A DNA stretch of 64,000 nt from CAZDDI01 sp964504195 (GTDB lineage Bacteria > Chloroflexota > Anaerolineae > B4-G1 > SLSP01), in the NCBI GenBank assembly GCA_964504195.1, contig CAZDDI010000015.1, positions 5,903 through 69,902 on the forward strand. The letters are read 5' to 3'. Made by a program: the position numbers and the translations under genes. Positions 16,585 to 24,869 of the stretch are shown here, in pieces; positions within the stretch are counted from its first letter, which is position 1, and each line of letters opens with the position of its first letter. The notes under the pieces are model-generated. The model had not been told where the DNA came from, searched no databases, and saw only the letters and a list, made by a program, of their open reading frames with translations.

Positions 16585-18215
16585 CCAAACAACGCCTCGC
16601 CGCCAATGCACGCTTCCTTTTTAGCAGCCGCGATTGCACCATACAGCTCGTGATAGTCCCGCGTGCGGATCACAATCGGCATCGGCACGGCATGGCCCAG
16701 GATGAGCGCCTGCTGTTTGGTTTCCAACCGTGCCAGCACCTCGCGCAACGCGCTCGCGCCCGCCACGCCCGTGAACACCGCGCGGATGTCGTTCTCTTCA
16801 TCCAGCAACGCCGTCACCCGCGTCCCTACCTGGCTCATCACTTCCGGGTCAATCCCGCTGGGGCGCTGATCCACCACCAGCAGTGTGACATTGTACTTGC
16901 GCATCTCCCGCGCAATCGTGCCGAAGATGGTGTGCCGCGCAATCGAGGGATCGAGGAACTTGTGCGCCTCCTCAATCGTAATCATCAGCGGGCGCGGCTC
17001 CTGCCCCTGCCCGCCCAGGTACGCTTCCTTCCGCTCCACATACGCCTTATGAATGCGCCGGGTGATGTAATTCGCCACAAGGATATAGGCTTCCAGTGCG
17101 TTGCCGTAGCGTCCGAACTCCAGCACCACGCTCTGGCCGCTGGTGATGTAGTCTAAAATGCGGCCGATAGGGTCATCGTCGGCCTTATCTACCAGGAAGC
17201 CGAAGCGATGCAGCTGGGCCAGCTTGCGCTGGATCGCGCCAAGCGTGCCCTCGTGCAGCTTGCCCTCCTCCGTGAGCGCAAGCAACCCTTCGTCCGGCTC
17301 TTCGGCGAGCAGGCGGCGCACCCAACCACGCCCCAGCCGCCGGCGCAGCATATAGAGCGCGTTACTCTGTACGTCCGTAAAGCCGAAGAGCGGGGCCAGC
17401 ATCTCCAAATCCTCCGGCTCCAGCTGCTCGTAGCCGATGCGCACGGTGAAATCAGTTTTGCTGCCCCGCCGCCGCGAAGATTCCGGATCGAGCGTGAAGA
17501 CGCTCACGCGCCCATCGGTGAACAACTGCCGCAGCCCCTTCACATCCTGGCGGGCCTCGTCCTGGCTCTTCCAGCCGTACTCGTTGTGCATATCAAAGAT
17601 GAGGTTGACCGCCGCCTGCTCCTGGATCACGCCCGCCAGCAGCATCCGCGTGAGGAAGGTCTTGCCCGTGCCACTCTTGCCGAACACACCGCTGGAGCGC
17701 TCCACGAACCGCCGCAGATCGAGCGCGATGCGCGTCTCCGGCATCTCCAGGGGCGAGCCGATGTGGAAATGTCCGGCGCTATCCGCATCACCGAAAATCT
17801 CGGCCACCTCTTCCGGCGAGGCGTCGTGGACGTGGGTGAAATGCGCGGGGACGGTCTTGGCGGGGCGCACCTCACCCGCTTCCAGCACCAGCATCGGCGT
17901 GACATGGATGCGCCCGTAGGTGAGCGTCCCCCGGTAGACCTGCGCCAGGAACCCGTTGGGGTCGTCGGGGGGAGATTGTGACACATCAGCGTGGCAGGTT
18001 TCCAACGCCACATCAGTAATCATGCCGAAGAAGCGGCGATCAGTTTGGCCGCGCACCACCACATAGCGACCCACCGCCAGCCCTTCGATGAGCCGGTCAG
18101 CAGCGAGTTTGACTTCCAGCCCCTTGCTGAGACTCCCGCTGACCACCGCGCCGAGCGGTGTTGCGCCCCGCAAGGGGGAACGGGGGAAAAATTGATCCAA
18201 TGCGCTTTCAGCCAT
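16581..18215 (-). CDS. HerA-like / DUF87 hexameric ATPase
   Basis: About 544 residues. An N-terminal HAS-barrel-like beta domain (VVSGSLSKGLEVKL...) is followed by a FtsK/HerA-type ATPase core. Walker A is FGKSGTGKT near residue 180, Walker B is ITIEEAH, and a VDQRPSGIDPEVMSQVGTRV segment carries the sensor and Arg-finger features of HerA. Relatives are DNA translocases; archaeal HerA works with the nuclease NurA in end resection, but no NurA-like gene is in this window. The start at 18215 has AGGAGG upstream and is preferred over the codon at 18239. coaE overlaps its stop. A role in DNA processing is inferred from family only. Confidence 0.88.
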   Translation of the reverse strand: MAESALDQFFPRSPLRGATPLGAVVSGSLSKGLEVKLAADRLIEGLAVGRYVVVRGQTDRRFFGMITDVALETCHADVSQSPPDDPNGFLAQVYRGTLTYGRIHVTPMLVLEAGEVRPAKTVPAHFTHVHDASPEEVAEIFGDADSAGHFHIGSPLEMPETRIALDLRRFVERSSGVFGKSGTGKTFLTRMLLAGVIQEQAAVNLIFDMHNEYGWKSQDEARQDVKGLRQLFTDGRVSVFTLDPESSRRRGSKTDFTVRIGYEQLEPEDLEMLAPLFGFTDVQSNALYMLRRRLGRGWVRRLLAEEPDEGLLALTEEGKLHEGTLGAIQRKLAQLHRFGFLVDKADDDPIGRILDYITSGQSVVLEFGRYGNALEAYILVANYITRRIHKAYVERKEAYLGGQGQEPRPLMITIEEAHKFLDPSIARHTIFGTIAREMRKYNVTLLVVDQRPSGIDPEVMSQVGTRVTALLDEENDIRAVFTGVAGASALREVLARLETKQQALILGHAVPMPIVIRTRDYHELYGAIAAAKKEACIGGEALFG

Positions 18216-18244
18216 CGCGTACCTCCTCGCTCCCCGCATGTCCC

Positions 18245-18802
18245 CTAACCACGATAGGGGTCTCTATCCGTCAGATAGGCCAGCAAACGTCCCCCTTGGG
18301 GGTTTTCCTGAAGCCAGGCCCGTATCTCTTTGATTTTCTGATAGTCCGCAGCGCCAAACTTATCGAAATACATGTTCTCGAAGCGCCGCCGCATTTCTTG
18401 ATTGCGCAACTTCTCCTGCCAAACATCAGTGAAGAAGAGATGCACGTTATGGTGCAAATCCTTCAGCTTCAATATCTGCCATTCGTTCCGATCAAACCAG
18501 ATACCGTTGCATCCGCCGCAACGATCCAAATGGAAGGTAAAATCAGGCCAGATTTTGAAGCGGCGCAACAACCGCCCACAGTCTGGACACAGCAGCGCCT
18601 TTGTATTGTCCATAACAGGCAATGGCACATCGCCATCAATCTCAATGGTTTCAATGGTTGTGCCTCGCTGGGGAGCCAACCAGGAAAGGTATTCATTCGA
18701 AGAAATCCAAATACCTTCACAACTCGCACACCTATAAGCAGGCAGATTCTCTTCCAACAGAACGCGGTTCAATTCAATTTCGCAAATCGGACATTTTTTC
18801 AT
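18245..18802 (-). CDS. Zinc-ribbon (zf-TFIIB type) protein
   Basis: 185 residues with two TFIIB-type zinc ribbons: CPIC...YRCASCEGIWIS at the N-terminus and CPDC...LDRCGGCNGIWFDRNEW around residue 80-110. The spacing and the trailing GIW-F/S-x-x-E of both match the family found in many bacteria as small proteins of unknown role. The C-terminal 70 residues are helical. The ATG at 18802 has GGAGGAACCACCC upstream, so an upstream in-frame start at 18862 is rejected. It precedes the HerA-like gene on the same strand with a 29-base gap and may be co-transcribed with it. Confidence 0.82.
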   Translation of the reverse strand: MKKCPICEIELNRVLLEENLPAYRCASCEGIWISSNEYLSWLAPQRGTTIETIEIDGDVPLPVMDNTKALLCPDCGRLLRRFKIWPDFTFHLDRCGGCNGIWFDRNEWQILKLKDLHHNVHLFFTDVWQEKLRNQEMRRRFENMYFDKFGAADYQKIKEIRAWLQENPQGGRLLAYLTDRDPYRG

Positions 18803-19107
18803 GGGTGGTTCCTCCAGAAATCTCTCGATTCGGTGCCCTGTTTGGCGCTCGCACACATCCACTCAGGGCTATAGACAGGATGCTTGTATATGGGGTTACG
18901 CTTACCAACGGTCAACCTTGCACTTCATTGTATACCACCCTAGCCGCGTGTCAATAAAACCCTACCGGTAGATCTTATTTCCCCCGCCAAGAGCAGACAT
19001 CACTTTTCTACATTGGAATGTAGCCACACTTACCAGACACACGCTACCCGCTCACGAAACAAACCTCCCTACACAAGATACTTGCCCCTTTTACGCCTTA
19101 TGATACA
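18803..19107. other. Intergenic region between divergent genes
   Basis: 305 bases between the zinc-ribbon gene (-) and fmt (+). I see a small inverted repeat CTACATTGGAATGTAG at 19008-19023 and a TATGAT at 19099-19104 immediately before the fmt ATG. No gene or RNA could be supported. Confidence 0.5.
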
Positions 19108-20076
19108 ATGAGTCCCGTGGAACCACGAATCGTTTTTATGGGAACGCCTGAATTTGCCCTCCCGGCTCTGGAGTGCCTCTGCGCGCGCTATCCGGTCGTG
19201 GGCGTAATTACGCAACCGGACCGCCCCGCAGGGCGCGGGCAACGCTTAGTCGCGCCCCCGGTCAAGAGCGTGGCACAGGCCGAAGGTATTCCGGTTTACC
19301 AGCCGGAAAAATTACGTCGCATGGAAGCGGTTGAACGCGTGCGCGCTTGGTCGCCCGATCTAATTATAGTAGCAGCGTTCGGACAAATCTTGCCCCTCAG
19401 CATCCTTGAAATCCCGCACCTGGGCTGTCTCAACATCCACGCCTCCCTATTACCACGCTGGCGTGGGGCGGCGCCAGTACAGGCAGCCATCCTCGCTGGC
19501 GATGCTGTAACCGGGGTCACAATCATGCAAATGGACGTAGGGCTGGATACTGGCCCAACATTAGCGATGCGCGACACTACTATCGGGCCTGAAGAATCCG
19601 CCGCTAATTTAGAGCAACGCTTGGCGCATCTCGGAGCGGAGCTGCTAGTGGATATTCTCCCCGCGTATCTGAGCGGAGCTTTACAACCGGTTCCCCAACC
19701 GGAAACGGGTGTCACCCACGCTCGCAGCTTCCCGAAAGAAGCCGCCGCGATAGATTGGCAATTGCCAGCGACGACATTAGCGCGTCATATCCACGCTTTC
19801 TCACCACGACCCGGCGCGTATACAGCCTGGGATGGGGAACGCTGCAAAATCCTCAAAGCACGTGTTGTAAAGGATACGCTTGCCCCGGCAGATACGCTGC
19901 CAGGAACGGTATTTGTATGGGAATCGCTACCTGCCGTCGTCACAGGCGAAGGAATTCTCGCGCTGCTGCAATTGCAGATGGCCGGTAAGCGTCCAATGGA
20001 TGGGGCCGCGTTCGTGCGCGGGCAACGTGCGTTTATAGGGGCCATCTTAGGCCCTTCCGAGCCGGGCAAGGCGTAA
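19108..20076 (+). CDS. fmt: Methionyl-tRNA formyltransferase
   Basis: 322 residues, full length. It transfers a formyl group from 10-formyl-tetrahydrofolate to initiator Met-tRNA. The N-terminal catalytic domain has FMGTPEFALPALE, the signature HASLLPRWRGAAPVQAAI containing the catalytic His, and GVTIMQMDVGLDTG with the catalytic Asp. The smaller C-terminal OB-like domain follows from about residue 210. A GTG at 19117 is an alternative start: it gives the more usual short N-terminus (MEPRIVFMGTP), and the TATGAT box at 19099-19104 would then place transcription just before it. I keep the ATG. The gene is followed by yebC-ruvC-ruvA. Confidence 0.95.
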   Translation: MSPVEPRIVFMGTPEFALPALECLCARYPVVGVITQPDRPAGRGQRLVAPPVKSVAQAEGIPVYQPEKLRRMEAVERVRAWSPDLIIVAAFGQILPLSILEIPHLGCLNIHASLLPRWRGAAPVQAAILAGDAVTGVTIMQMDVGLDTGPTLAMRDTTIGPEESAANLEQRLAHLGAELLVDILPAYLSGALQPVPQPETGVTHARSFPKEAAAIDWQLPATTLARHIHAFSPRPGAYTAWDGERCKILKARVVKDTLAPADTLPGTVFVWESLPAVVTGEGILALLQLQMAGKRPMDGAAFVRGQRAFIGAILGPSEPGKA

Positions 20077-20183
20077 CAAAGCCCGGCTTTGTTGTCCCTG
20101 GGTGGTTGACCTTGGCGAAGGTTGTGTAAACTGTCGCCAAGGGGAGCATTTAATCGAAAATCAAGAGTTTCAAGGAGGTCATA

Positions 20184-20951
20184 ATGTCTGGTCATAGCCA
20201 TTGGTCAACCATTCGCCGCAAGAAAGAGGCGAATGACGCGAAACGTGGAGCAGTATTTACCAAAGTGGCGCGCGAAATCGTGATTGCTGTCCGTGAAGGC
20301 GGCGGCAGTGGCGATCCTGATACCAACATCCGTTTGCGTATGATGCTAGATAAGGCACGTACGATGGGAATGCCGAAGGATAATGTCGAGCGCGCTATCC
20401 GCCGCGGCACAGGTGAAGATAAAGACGGCACCGAAATTATCGAAATCATGTACGAAGGCTACGGGCCGGGCGGCGTAGCCGTGATGATTGATGTCGTTAC
20501 CGATAATCGCAATCGCGCTGTATCTTCGGTACGCCATGCACTGACCCGCCAGGGCGGTAACATGGGTGATCCCGGTTCGGTCGCCTGGCAGTTTGAGCGC
20601 AAGGGCGTAATCAGCGTCCCGGCGTCTATAGATTTCGATCAGCTCTTCGAAGCGGCCCTGAACGCAGGCGCAGAAGACCTGTTCCAGGGCAACGAAGGGG
20701 ACGCCCATGAGGTATATACCGAACCGACTGAGCTGCACGCTGTTAGCGATGCTCTCAAATCCACTGGGATTCCGGTCGAACAGCTGGAACTGGTGATGAA
20801 GCCCAAGAACGAGATGTCCGTGAGCGTCAAAGAAGCCGTACAAGTGCTCAAACTCGTTGATTTCCTCGAAGAGCTGGATGACGTGCGCCGCGTGTACTCC
20901 AACCTCGAAGTCACTGATGAGGCGGTCACAGCTTTCGAAGCGACGTTGTAA
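20184..20951 (+). CDS. yebC: YebC/PmpR-family protein
   Basis: 255 residues. The family start MSGHSHWSTIRRKKEANDAK is exact, followed by FTKVAREI, GMPKDNVERAIRRGTG and YEGYGPGGVAVMI, all hallmarks. Members are described as transcriptional regulators in some bacteria, and more recent work links the family to helping ribosomes translate difficult sequences, as with mitochondrial TACO1. The ribosome-binding site is AAGGAGG. Its stop overlaps the ruvC start by one base (TAATG at 20949-20953). The yebC-ruvC-ruvA order is common and suggests one operon. Confidence 0.95.
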   Translation: MSGHSHWSTIRRKKEANDAKRGAVFTKVAREIVIAVREGGGSGDPDTNIRLRMMLDKARTMGMPKDNVERAIRRGTGEDKDGTEIIEIMYEGYGPGGVAVMIDVVTDNRNRAVSSVRHALTRQGGNMGDPGSVAWQFERKGVISVPASIDFDQLFEAALNAGAEDLFQGNEGDAHEVYTEPTELHAVSDALKSTGIPVEQLELVMKPKNEMSVSVKEAVQVLKLVDFLEELDDVRRVYSNLEVTDEAVTAFEATL

Positions 20952-21442
20952 TGCGCGTTCTGGGGATTGACCCCGGTACAGCCATTACGGGCTATGCAAT
21001 TGTGGAGGAAGTGGGGTCAACGCTGCGGCTGATTGCCATCGGCACAGTCCAGACCCCGGCCAAGACCCCGCTTCCTCAACGCTTACAGACCATCTACACC
21101 GGCCTACGGGAAGTCATCGCTGCACACCAGCCGGACAGTGCGGCGGTGGAGGAACTCTTCTTTAGTCGCAATGCGCAGACAGCGATGGTAGTGGGGCACG
21201 CGCGCGGGGTAACATTGTTAGCACTGGTGGATGCGGGCCTGCCAATAGCGGAATATACCCCTATGCAGGTGAAGCAAGCCGTCAGCGGTTACGGCGGCGC
21301 AGACAAGCATCAGGTACAGGAAATGGTGCGCCTGTTGCTCAATTTGCCCGCCCCCCCCAAGCCCGATGATGCCGCCGATGCCGCGGCGGTGGCAATTTGC
21401 CATCTCCATCGCGCGCGGATGGATGGATTGCTGGGCGGATAA
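20951..21442 (+). CDS. ruvC: Holliday junction resolvase RuvC
   Basis: 163 residues, normal length. The RNase H-like fold carries the four catalytic acids: Asp in LGIDPGTAITGYAI, Glu in AVEELFFSRN, and the pair in KPDDAADAAAVAICH near the C-terminus. It cuts Holliday junctions during recombination and repair, working on junctions held by RuvAB. It overlaps yebC by one base. A 106-base AT-rich spacer separates it from ruvA; no ruvB gene is seen in the window. Confidence 0.95.
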   Translation: MRVLGIDPGTAITGYAIVEEVGSTLRLIAIGTVQTPAKTPLPQRLQTIYTGLREVIAAHQPDSAAVEELFFSRNAQTAMVVGHARGVTLLALVDAGLPIAEYTPMQVKQAVSGYGGADKHQVQEMVRLLLNLPAPPKPDDAADAAAVAICHLHRARMDGLLGG

Positions 21443-21548
21443 GCACCGGATGCTCACGCAAAACCACTAAGACGCAAAGGTTTTTTTGATTTTTTACCTT
21501 GAAATTTCTTGAAGATTTTACGTAGCGTGAGATTCTGAGGATTTTGTG

Positions 21549-22112
21549 ATGATTGCACAACTACGCGGAACAGTGCTGGCGCTAGAAGATGGCGCGCTGA
21601 CGTTGGATGTGGGCGGGGTGGGCTTTCTGGTACACGTATCGCCACGCATCGAAGCGCCGGTAGGTCAGACGGTGACACTGCACACGCATTTCCAGGCCCG
21701 CGAGAACGATATCACCCTCTACGGCTTCCGGCAACCGGAAGAGAAGGCCCTGTTCGGCCTGCTATTGGGTGTATCGGGGGTTGGCCCAAAAGCGGCGCTC
21801 AGCCTGCTCAGCACCCTCTCGGTGGATATTGTGCGGCAGGCCATCCTCAACAAGCAGCCGGAGGCGCTCTCCCGCGCACCCGGCGTAGGGCGGAAGACTG
21901 CCGAAGCCATCGTGCTACACCTCAAGGACAAAGTTGCCCGTCCAGCGGAGGGCTTTGCCGCTATCAATGCCGATGATGCGGACGTCATCGCCGCCCTCAC
22001 TACGCTGGGCTTTAGTCTAGTGGAATCGCAGCGCGCTTTGCAACAGCTCCCCCGCGAGACTCTCACCATCGAAGAGAAAATTCATCGCTGCCTCACGTTG
22101 CTGGGGCGGTGA
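21549..22112 (+). CDS. ruvA: Holliday junction branch-migration protein RuvA
   Basis: 187 residues, normal length. The N-terminal OB domain begins MIAQLRGTVLALEDGALTLD with the typical DVGGVGFLVHVS. The two helix-hairpin-helix motifs are LLGVSGVGPKAALSLLS and APGVGRKTAEAIVLHLKDK. The C-terminal domain that contacts RuvB (DADVIAALTTLGFS) is present. The ATG at 21549 is preferred over a GTG at 21546. The stop overlaps a possible GTG start of the following lipoprotein gene. Confidence 0.95.
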   Translation: MIAQLRGTVLALEDGALTLDVGGVGFLVHVSPRIEAPVGQTVTLHTHFQARENDITLYGFRQPEEKALFGLLLGVSGVGPKAALSLLSTLSVDIVRQAILNKQPEALSRAPGVGRKTAEAIVLHLKDKVARPAEGFAAINADDADVIAALTTLGFSLVESQRALQQLPRETLTIEEKIHRCLTLLGR

Positions 22113-22132
22113 AACGTACTGCGTACTGCGTA

Positions 22133-22936
22133 ATGCGTAACCAGAGAATCACGTTTCACGTTTCACGCTTCACGCTCCTCATTCTGTGTGTGCTCCTCTT
22201 AACTTCCTGCCTCCCCCCGCTGCCCCGCACCGTCAAGATTGGTCTCGTTGCGCCGTTCGAGGGGCGCTACCGCTATGTGGGCTATGATGCCATCTACGCG
22301 GCGCGGTTGGCCGTGCGCGAAATCAACGCCGCCGGGGGCGCAGGCGGGCGGCTGCTGGAGCTAGTCGCCTACGATGATCGCGGCGCTCCCGAACTGGCGC
22401 AAACAGTGGCGCGCAATCTGGTAGTTGATCCGGATGTCATCGCTGTGATTGGGCATTTCCGGCAGGCCAGCACGGAGGCCGCGGTGCCGGTCTACGCGGA
22501 AGCGGGTCTGCCGCTGGTGGTTATCGCCGCGCGGTTGTATCCGGCTGCTGGGCTATGGCAGCTCGCGTCGCCGGACATAGCCATAGCTACTGGCGGGCCG
22601 GAGCTGGCGGAGGGCGAGTCGGGCATCCTCACGCCGTACCCCTTGCCGCAGGATGTGCCGGTGACGGAGGCGTGGCGCGACGCCTACCTGAGCATAGGGC
22701 CGCACGTCGCGCCGCCGGGCGCATACACGCTCCCCACCTACGAGGCGGTCTACCTGCTCGCCGCAGCATTGGATGCGGGCATTGCCACCCGCGAAGGCGT
22801 CAGCGCTGCACTGCCCGGAATCGAGCGTGACGGGCTGCTGGGGCGGATTGCGTGGAATGCTGAGGGTTTCTGGGCCAATGCGCCGGTGTATCGCTATCGC
22901 TGGGAAGATGGGGTGCCGGTGTTGGGTGAGAAATAG
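22133..22936 (+). CDS. Lipoprotein related to ABC-type branched-chain amino acid binding proteins
   Basis: About 267 residues. After an N-terminal basic region, ITFHVSRFTLLILCVLLLT ends at a lipobox Cys (LLTSC). The mature part starts KIGLVAPFEGRYRYVGYDA, GARLAVREINAAGG-like, then DVIAVIGHFRQASTEAAVPVY, which matches the periplasmic-binding type 1 (LivJ-like) fold. It is clearly shorter than the usual 360-400 residues; a central block after LASPDIAIATGG appears to be missing. Start at the ATG 22133; a GTG at 22109 overlapping ruvA is possible. The signal-peptide codons coincide with the interspersed repeat CACGTTTCACG. No transporter genes are adjacent, so a sensory or vestigial role is possible. 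Confidence 0.75.
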   Translation: MRNQRITFHVSRFTLLILCVLLLTSCLPPLPRTVKIGLVAPFEGRYRYVGYDAIYAARLAVREINAAGGAGGRLLELVAYDDRGAPELAQTVARNLVVDPDVIAVIGHFRQASTEAAVPVYAEAGLPLVVIAARLYPAAGLWQLASPDIAIATGGPELAEGESGILTPYPLPQDVPVTEAWRDAYLSIGPHVAPPGAYTLPTYEAVYLLAAALDAGIATREGVSAALPGIERDGLLGRIAWNAEGFWANAPVYRYRWEDGVPVLGEK

Positions 22937-23281
22937 TTACCGGCACTTCCATATTTTCTGTAGATACCAATGCCCCATGACCTGTTCCAGATCAATGTGC
23001 AAATGCCTTGTGCGTTGATCGTGCCCTCCCAGCTTAAAAGCAGCCACATCGGCAGGAAACGCCGTTATTTGCCCATCGCGTAAAAATATCTTTGCGAGCG
23101 TTTCGGAGACTTCAATAGCACAAAGATCCGCAAACAAATGCTCGCGCCAGAAATCATCAGGTGGATAAGAACAAGCATCATATAATCTGGTGGCATCGTT
23201 CAGCTCACAACATTGCTTGATGAAGGTTATGACTTCAAGCGGGGTACTGAACGCAGGCCTGGATGTATTCACGTTAGTCAC
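22937..23281 (-). CDS. Small hypothetical protein (NTF2-like fold possible)
   Basis: 114 residues starting at a GTG with a good ribosome-binding site (GGGAGGTTTCGA). The sequence begins TNVNTSRPAFSTPLEVITFI and contains a pattern of an N-terminal helix pair (VITFIKQCCELNDATRLYDA), then mixed helix and strands ending in HWYLQKIW. This layout, a small domain ending with a strand around a W-Y-L-x-K pattern, resembles uncharacterised NTF2-like or DUF4878-type proteins, but I cannot assign it. It converges without spacing on the upstream lipoprotein gene and lies just downstream of an alpha/beta hydrolase gene on the same strand. Confidence 0.55.
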   Translation of the reverse strand: MTNVNTSRPAFSTPLEVITFIKQCCELNDATRLYDACSYPPDDFWREHLFADLCAIEVSETLAKIFLRDGQITAFPADVAAFKLGGHDQRTRHLHIDLEQVMGHWYLQKIWKCR

Positions 23282-23296
23282 TCGAAACCTCCCTGG

Positions 23297-24178
23297 CTAT
23301 TCGAGCAAGGCTTTCTCCAAAAATTCTAATACCCGTTCACGATAAGTTTCCCCACACACACGCCAACTTTCTACATGTCCAGCAGCAGTCACTTCCCATA
23401 ATTCAATTTGAGCATTGGGCACTGCTGCGTACTTTCGCATGACGCGCTGTTCCCCGCTATTTTGAGTTCCTGCGATCAACAATATATCACAAGTAATCTG
23501 TTGCAGCGCTGTTGTGGTGCTCATGGCTGGACGAATTCCTAGTAGTCGCAAAACTTGCCATTGCACAGCATCAAATGGAATCCATAACCAATCGGTGAAT
23601 GTTTGCGCCACCGGCATATCCTGGCGGCTAACGACTGGAAATGGCCCATCTGCTATTACGGCATGAATATCTTGGGTTTGTGCTGCTGCTTGAAGGCTTA
23701 CCAGTCCGCCTAGTGAAAATCCCCATAACCCGATTTTGGCATTTGCAGTTTCTTGTTGATTGTGAACATAACGGATTGCTGCTAGAATTTCTTCTCCGGT
23801 TAAGGATAACCGCTGCCCGCCGCTTTCGCCATGCGCCAACAAATCCAGTAGCAAAACGCCATAGCCTTGTGCCACAACAAAGGCCGCTTGTTCCAGATAA
23901 TCTGCTCGATTGCCGCCATAACCATGCGCTATAATAACGACCGCATCATTGCGGGGCGGTGCATACCAGCCTTGCACACGCAAGCCGCTATCCGTGAAGA
24001 AGGTAATGGGTTCATAGGGTGATGTTAGAGCCGAGAGCGGTATCATTTTGCGCGGAGGGCGCGCTATCAGCAATGCGCGGGTAATGGGTAATACGCCGTA
24101 AACTGTGCTTACACCCAAGATTGCAAGTATTATCCCCCGGCGTAATTTTAAGATGGATAGGTGTTTGCGGATCTGCAT
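23297..24178 (-). CDS. Membrane-anchored alpha/beta hydrolase
   Basis: About 293 residues from the ATG at 24178. A short basic N-terminus is followed by one membrane helix (GIILAILGVSTVYGVLPI), then a serine-hydrolase domain: oxyanion strand VVIIAHGYGGNRADY, nucleophile elbow GLWGFSLGGLVS, and a late His in TAAGHVESW. Size and layout match the second hydrolase at 58951-59838. Longer in-frame starts exist (24259, 24385), but 24385 overlaps the upstream gene and 24178 places the helix right after the start as in the paralog; no strong ribosome-binding site decides it. Substrate unknown. Confidence 0.78.
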   Translation of the reverse strand: MQIRKHLSILKLRRGIILAILGVSTVYGVLPITRALLIARPPRKMIPLSALTSPYEPITFFTDSGLRVQGWYAPPRNDAVVIIAHGYGGNRADYLEQAAFVVAQGYGVLLLDLLAHGESGGQRLSLTGEEILAAIRYVHNQQETANAKIGLWGFSLGGLVSLQAAAQTQDIHAVIADGPFPVVSRQDMPVAQTFTDWLWIPFDAVQWQVLRLLGIRPAMSTTTALQQITCDILLIAGTQNSGEQRVMRKYAAVPNAQIELWEVTAAGHVESWRVCGETYRERVLEFLEKALLE

Positions 24179-24297
24179 GTGTTTACGGTTCAATAGGCGC
24201 AACAAAATGAAATTATGGTCATTCCAAGATTTGAAAACTTCCTTTCCTGCTGTGGTCATCTCTAGCCCACGCCCACTGTGGCTCACTTTCGTGGATT

Positions 24298-24780
24298 TTA
24301 GGATAGATTCTGAACTGAAGCAGCTACTAACAATTGCTCTAACTCCTTTTTTAATTGCACGAGTTGAAAAGGAGTTGCCTGACATTCTATAGTAATAGTA
24401 TAAATTTTAGCCTCCTTTACAAATGTCCAGCGTTCTATCCAGGGGGGCAACGTTCTCTCAAAATCTGAATCTACATAATATGGCTTCAGTTTTTTAATAG
24501 CAGCTCTATCAATAGCCTGGTAAAGCTGTGTGACTTGTATAGCACTCAATTGTTGTGTTGGCTCCTCCGCAAAAGGTATATTCCAAAACAAATTTAGGGT
24601 ATCAAGCTGTAAATGTTCGGGAGCAACCCACAATTGTTTATTCCGTGCGTTGAAAAAAGCCCCATCCTTACCAAAGTAAAACCGCCAATTACCACTACGA
24701 TCTCGATCAATGATGATTTTTTCGTATAATATTAGCATATTTACTGGAAGGTAGATTTCTGGGAGAGCTAGTTCACGCAT
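24298..24780 (-). CDS. Hypothetical protein downstream of the DUF4157 giant
   Basis: 160 residues, soluble, moderately acidic, with a clear ribosome-binding site (AAGGAGTGTA) before the ATG. It starts MRELALPEIYLPVNMLILYE. I do not recognise the family. The segment IIIDRDRSGNWRFYFGKDGAFF suggests beta structure; the C-terminal 50 residues are amphipathic helix. It follows the 1776-residue DUF4157/metalloprotease gene on the same strand with an 89-base gap. A protein in that place could be an immunity protein, inhibitor or chaperone for the giant, but nothing in its sequence proves this. Confidence 0.6.
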   Translation of the reverse strand: MRELALPEIYLPVNMLILYEKIIIDRDRSGNWRFYFGKDGAFFNARNKQLWVAPEHLQLDTLNLFWNIPFAEEPTQQLSAIQVTQLYQAIDRAAIKKLKPYYVDSDFERTLPPWIERWTFVKEAKIYTITIECQATPFQLVQLKKELEQLLVAASVQNLS

Positions 24781-24869
24781 TACACTCCTTGCAAGTTTCC
24801 AAAGCTAGGCCACATACAATAACCATCACCACCTTGCGATTACTACGTCTCCAATAGAGTTGCTGTTTT

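Noticed and set aside
17208..17981. 257-codon open frame opposite the HerA-like gene
   Set aside because: It is a shadow of a high-GC gene with recognisable Walker motifs on the other strand.
19099..19107. Leaderless fmt transcript driven by TATGAT
   Set aside because: The box is only 4 bases before the ATG, so transcription would begin after it. It would fit only the alternative GTG start; without a -35 this stays unproven.
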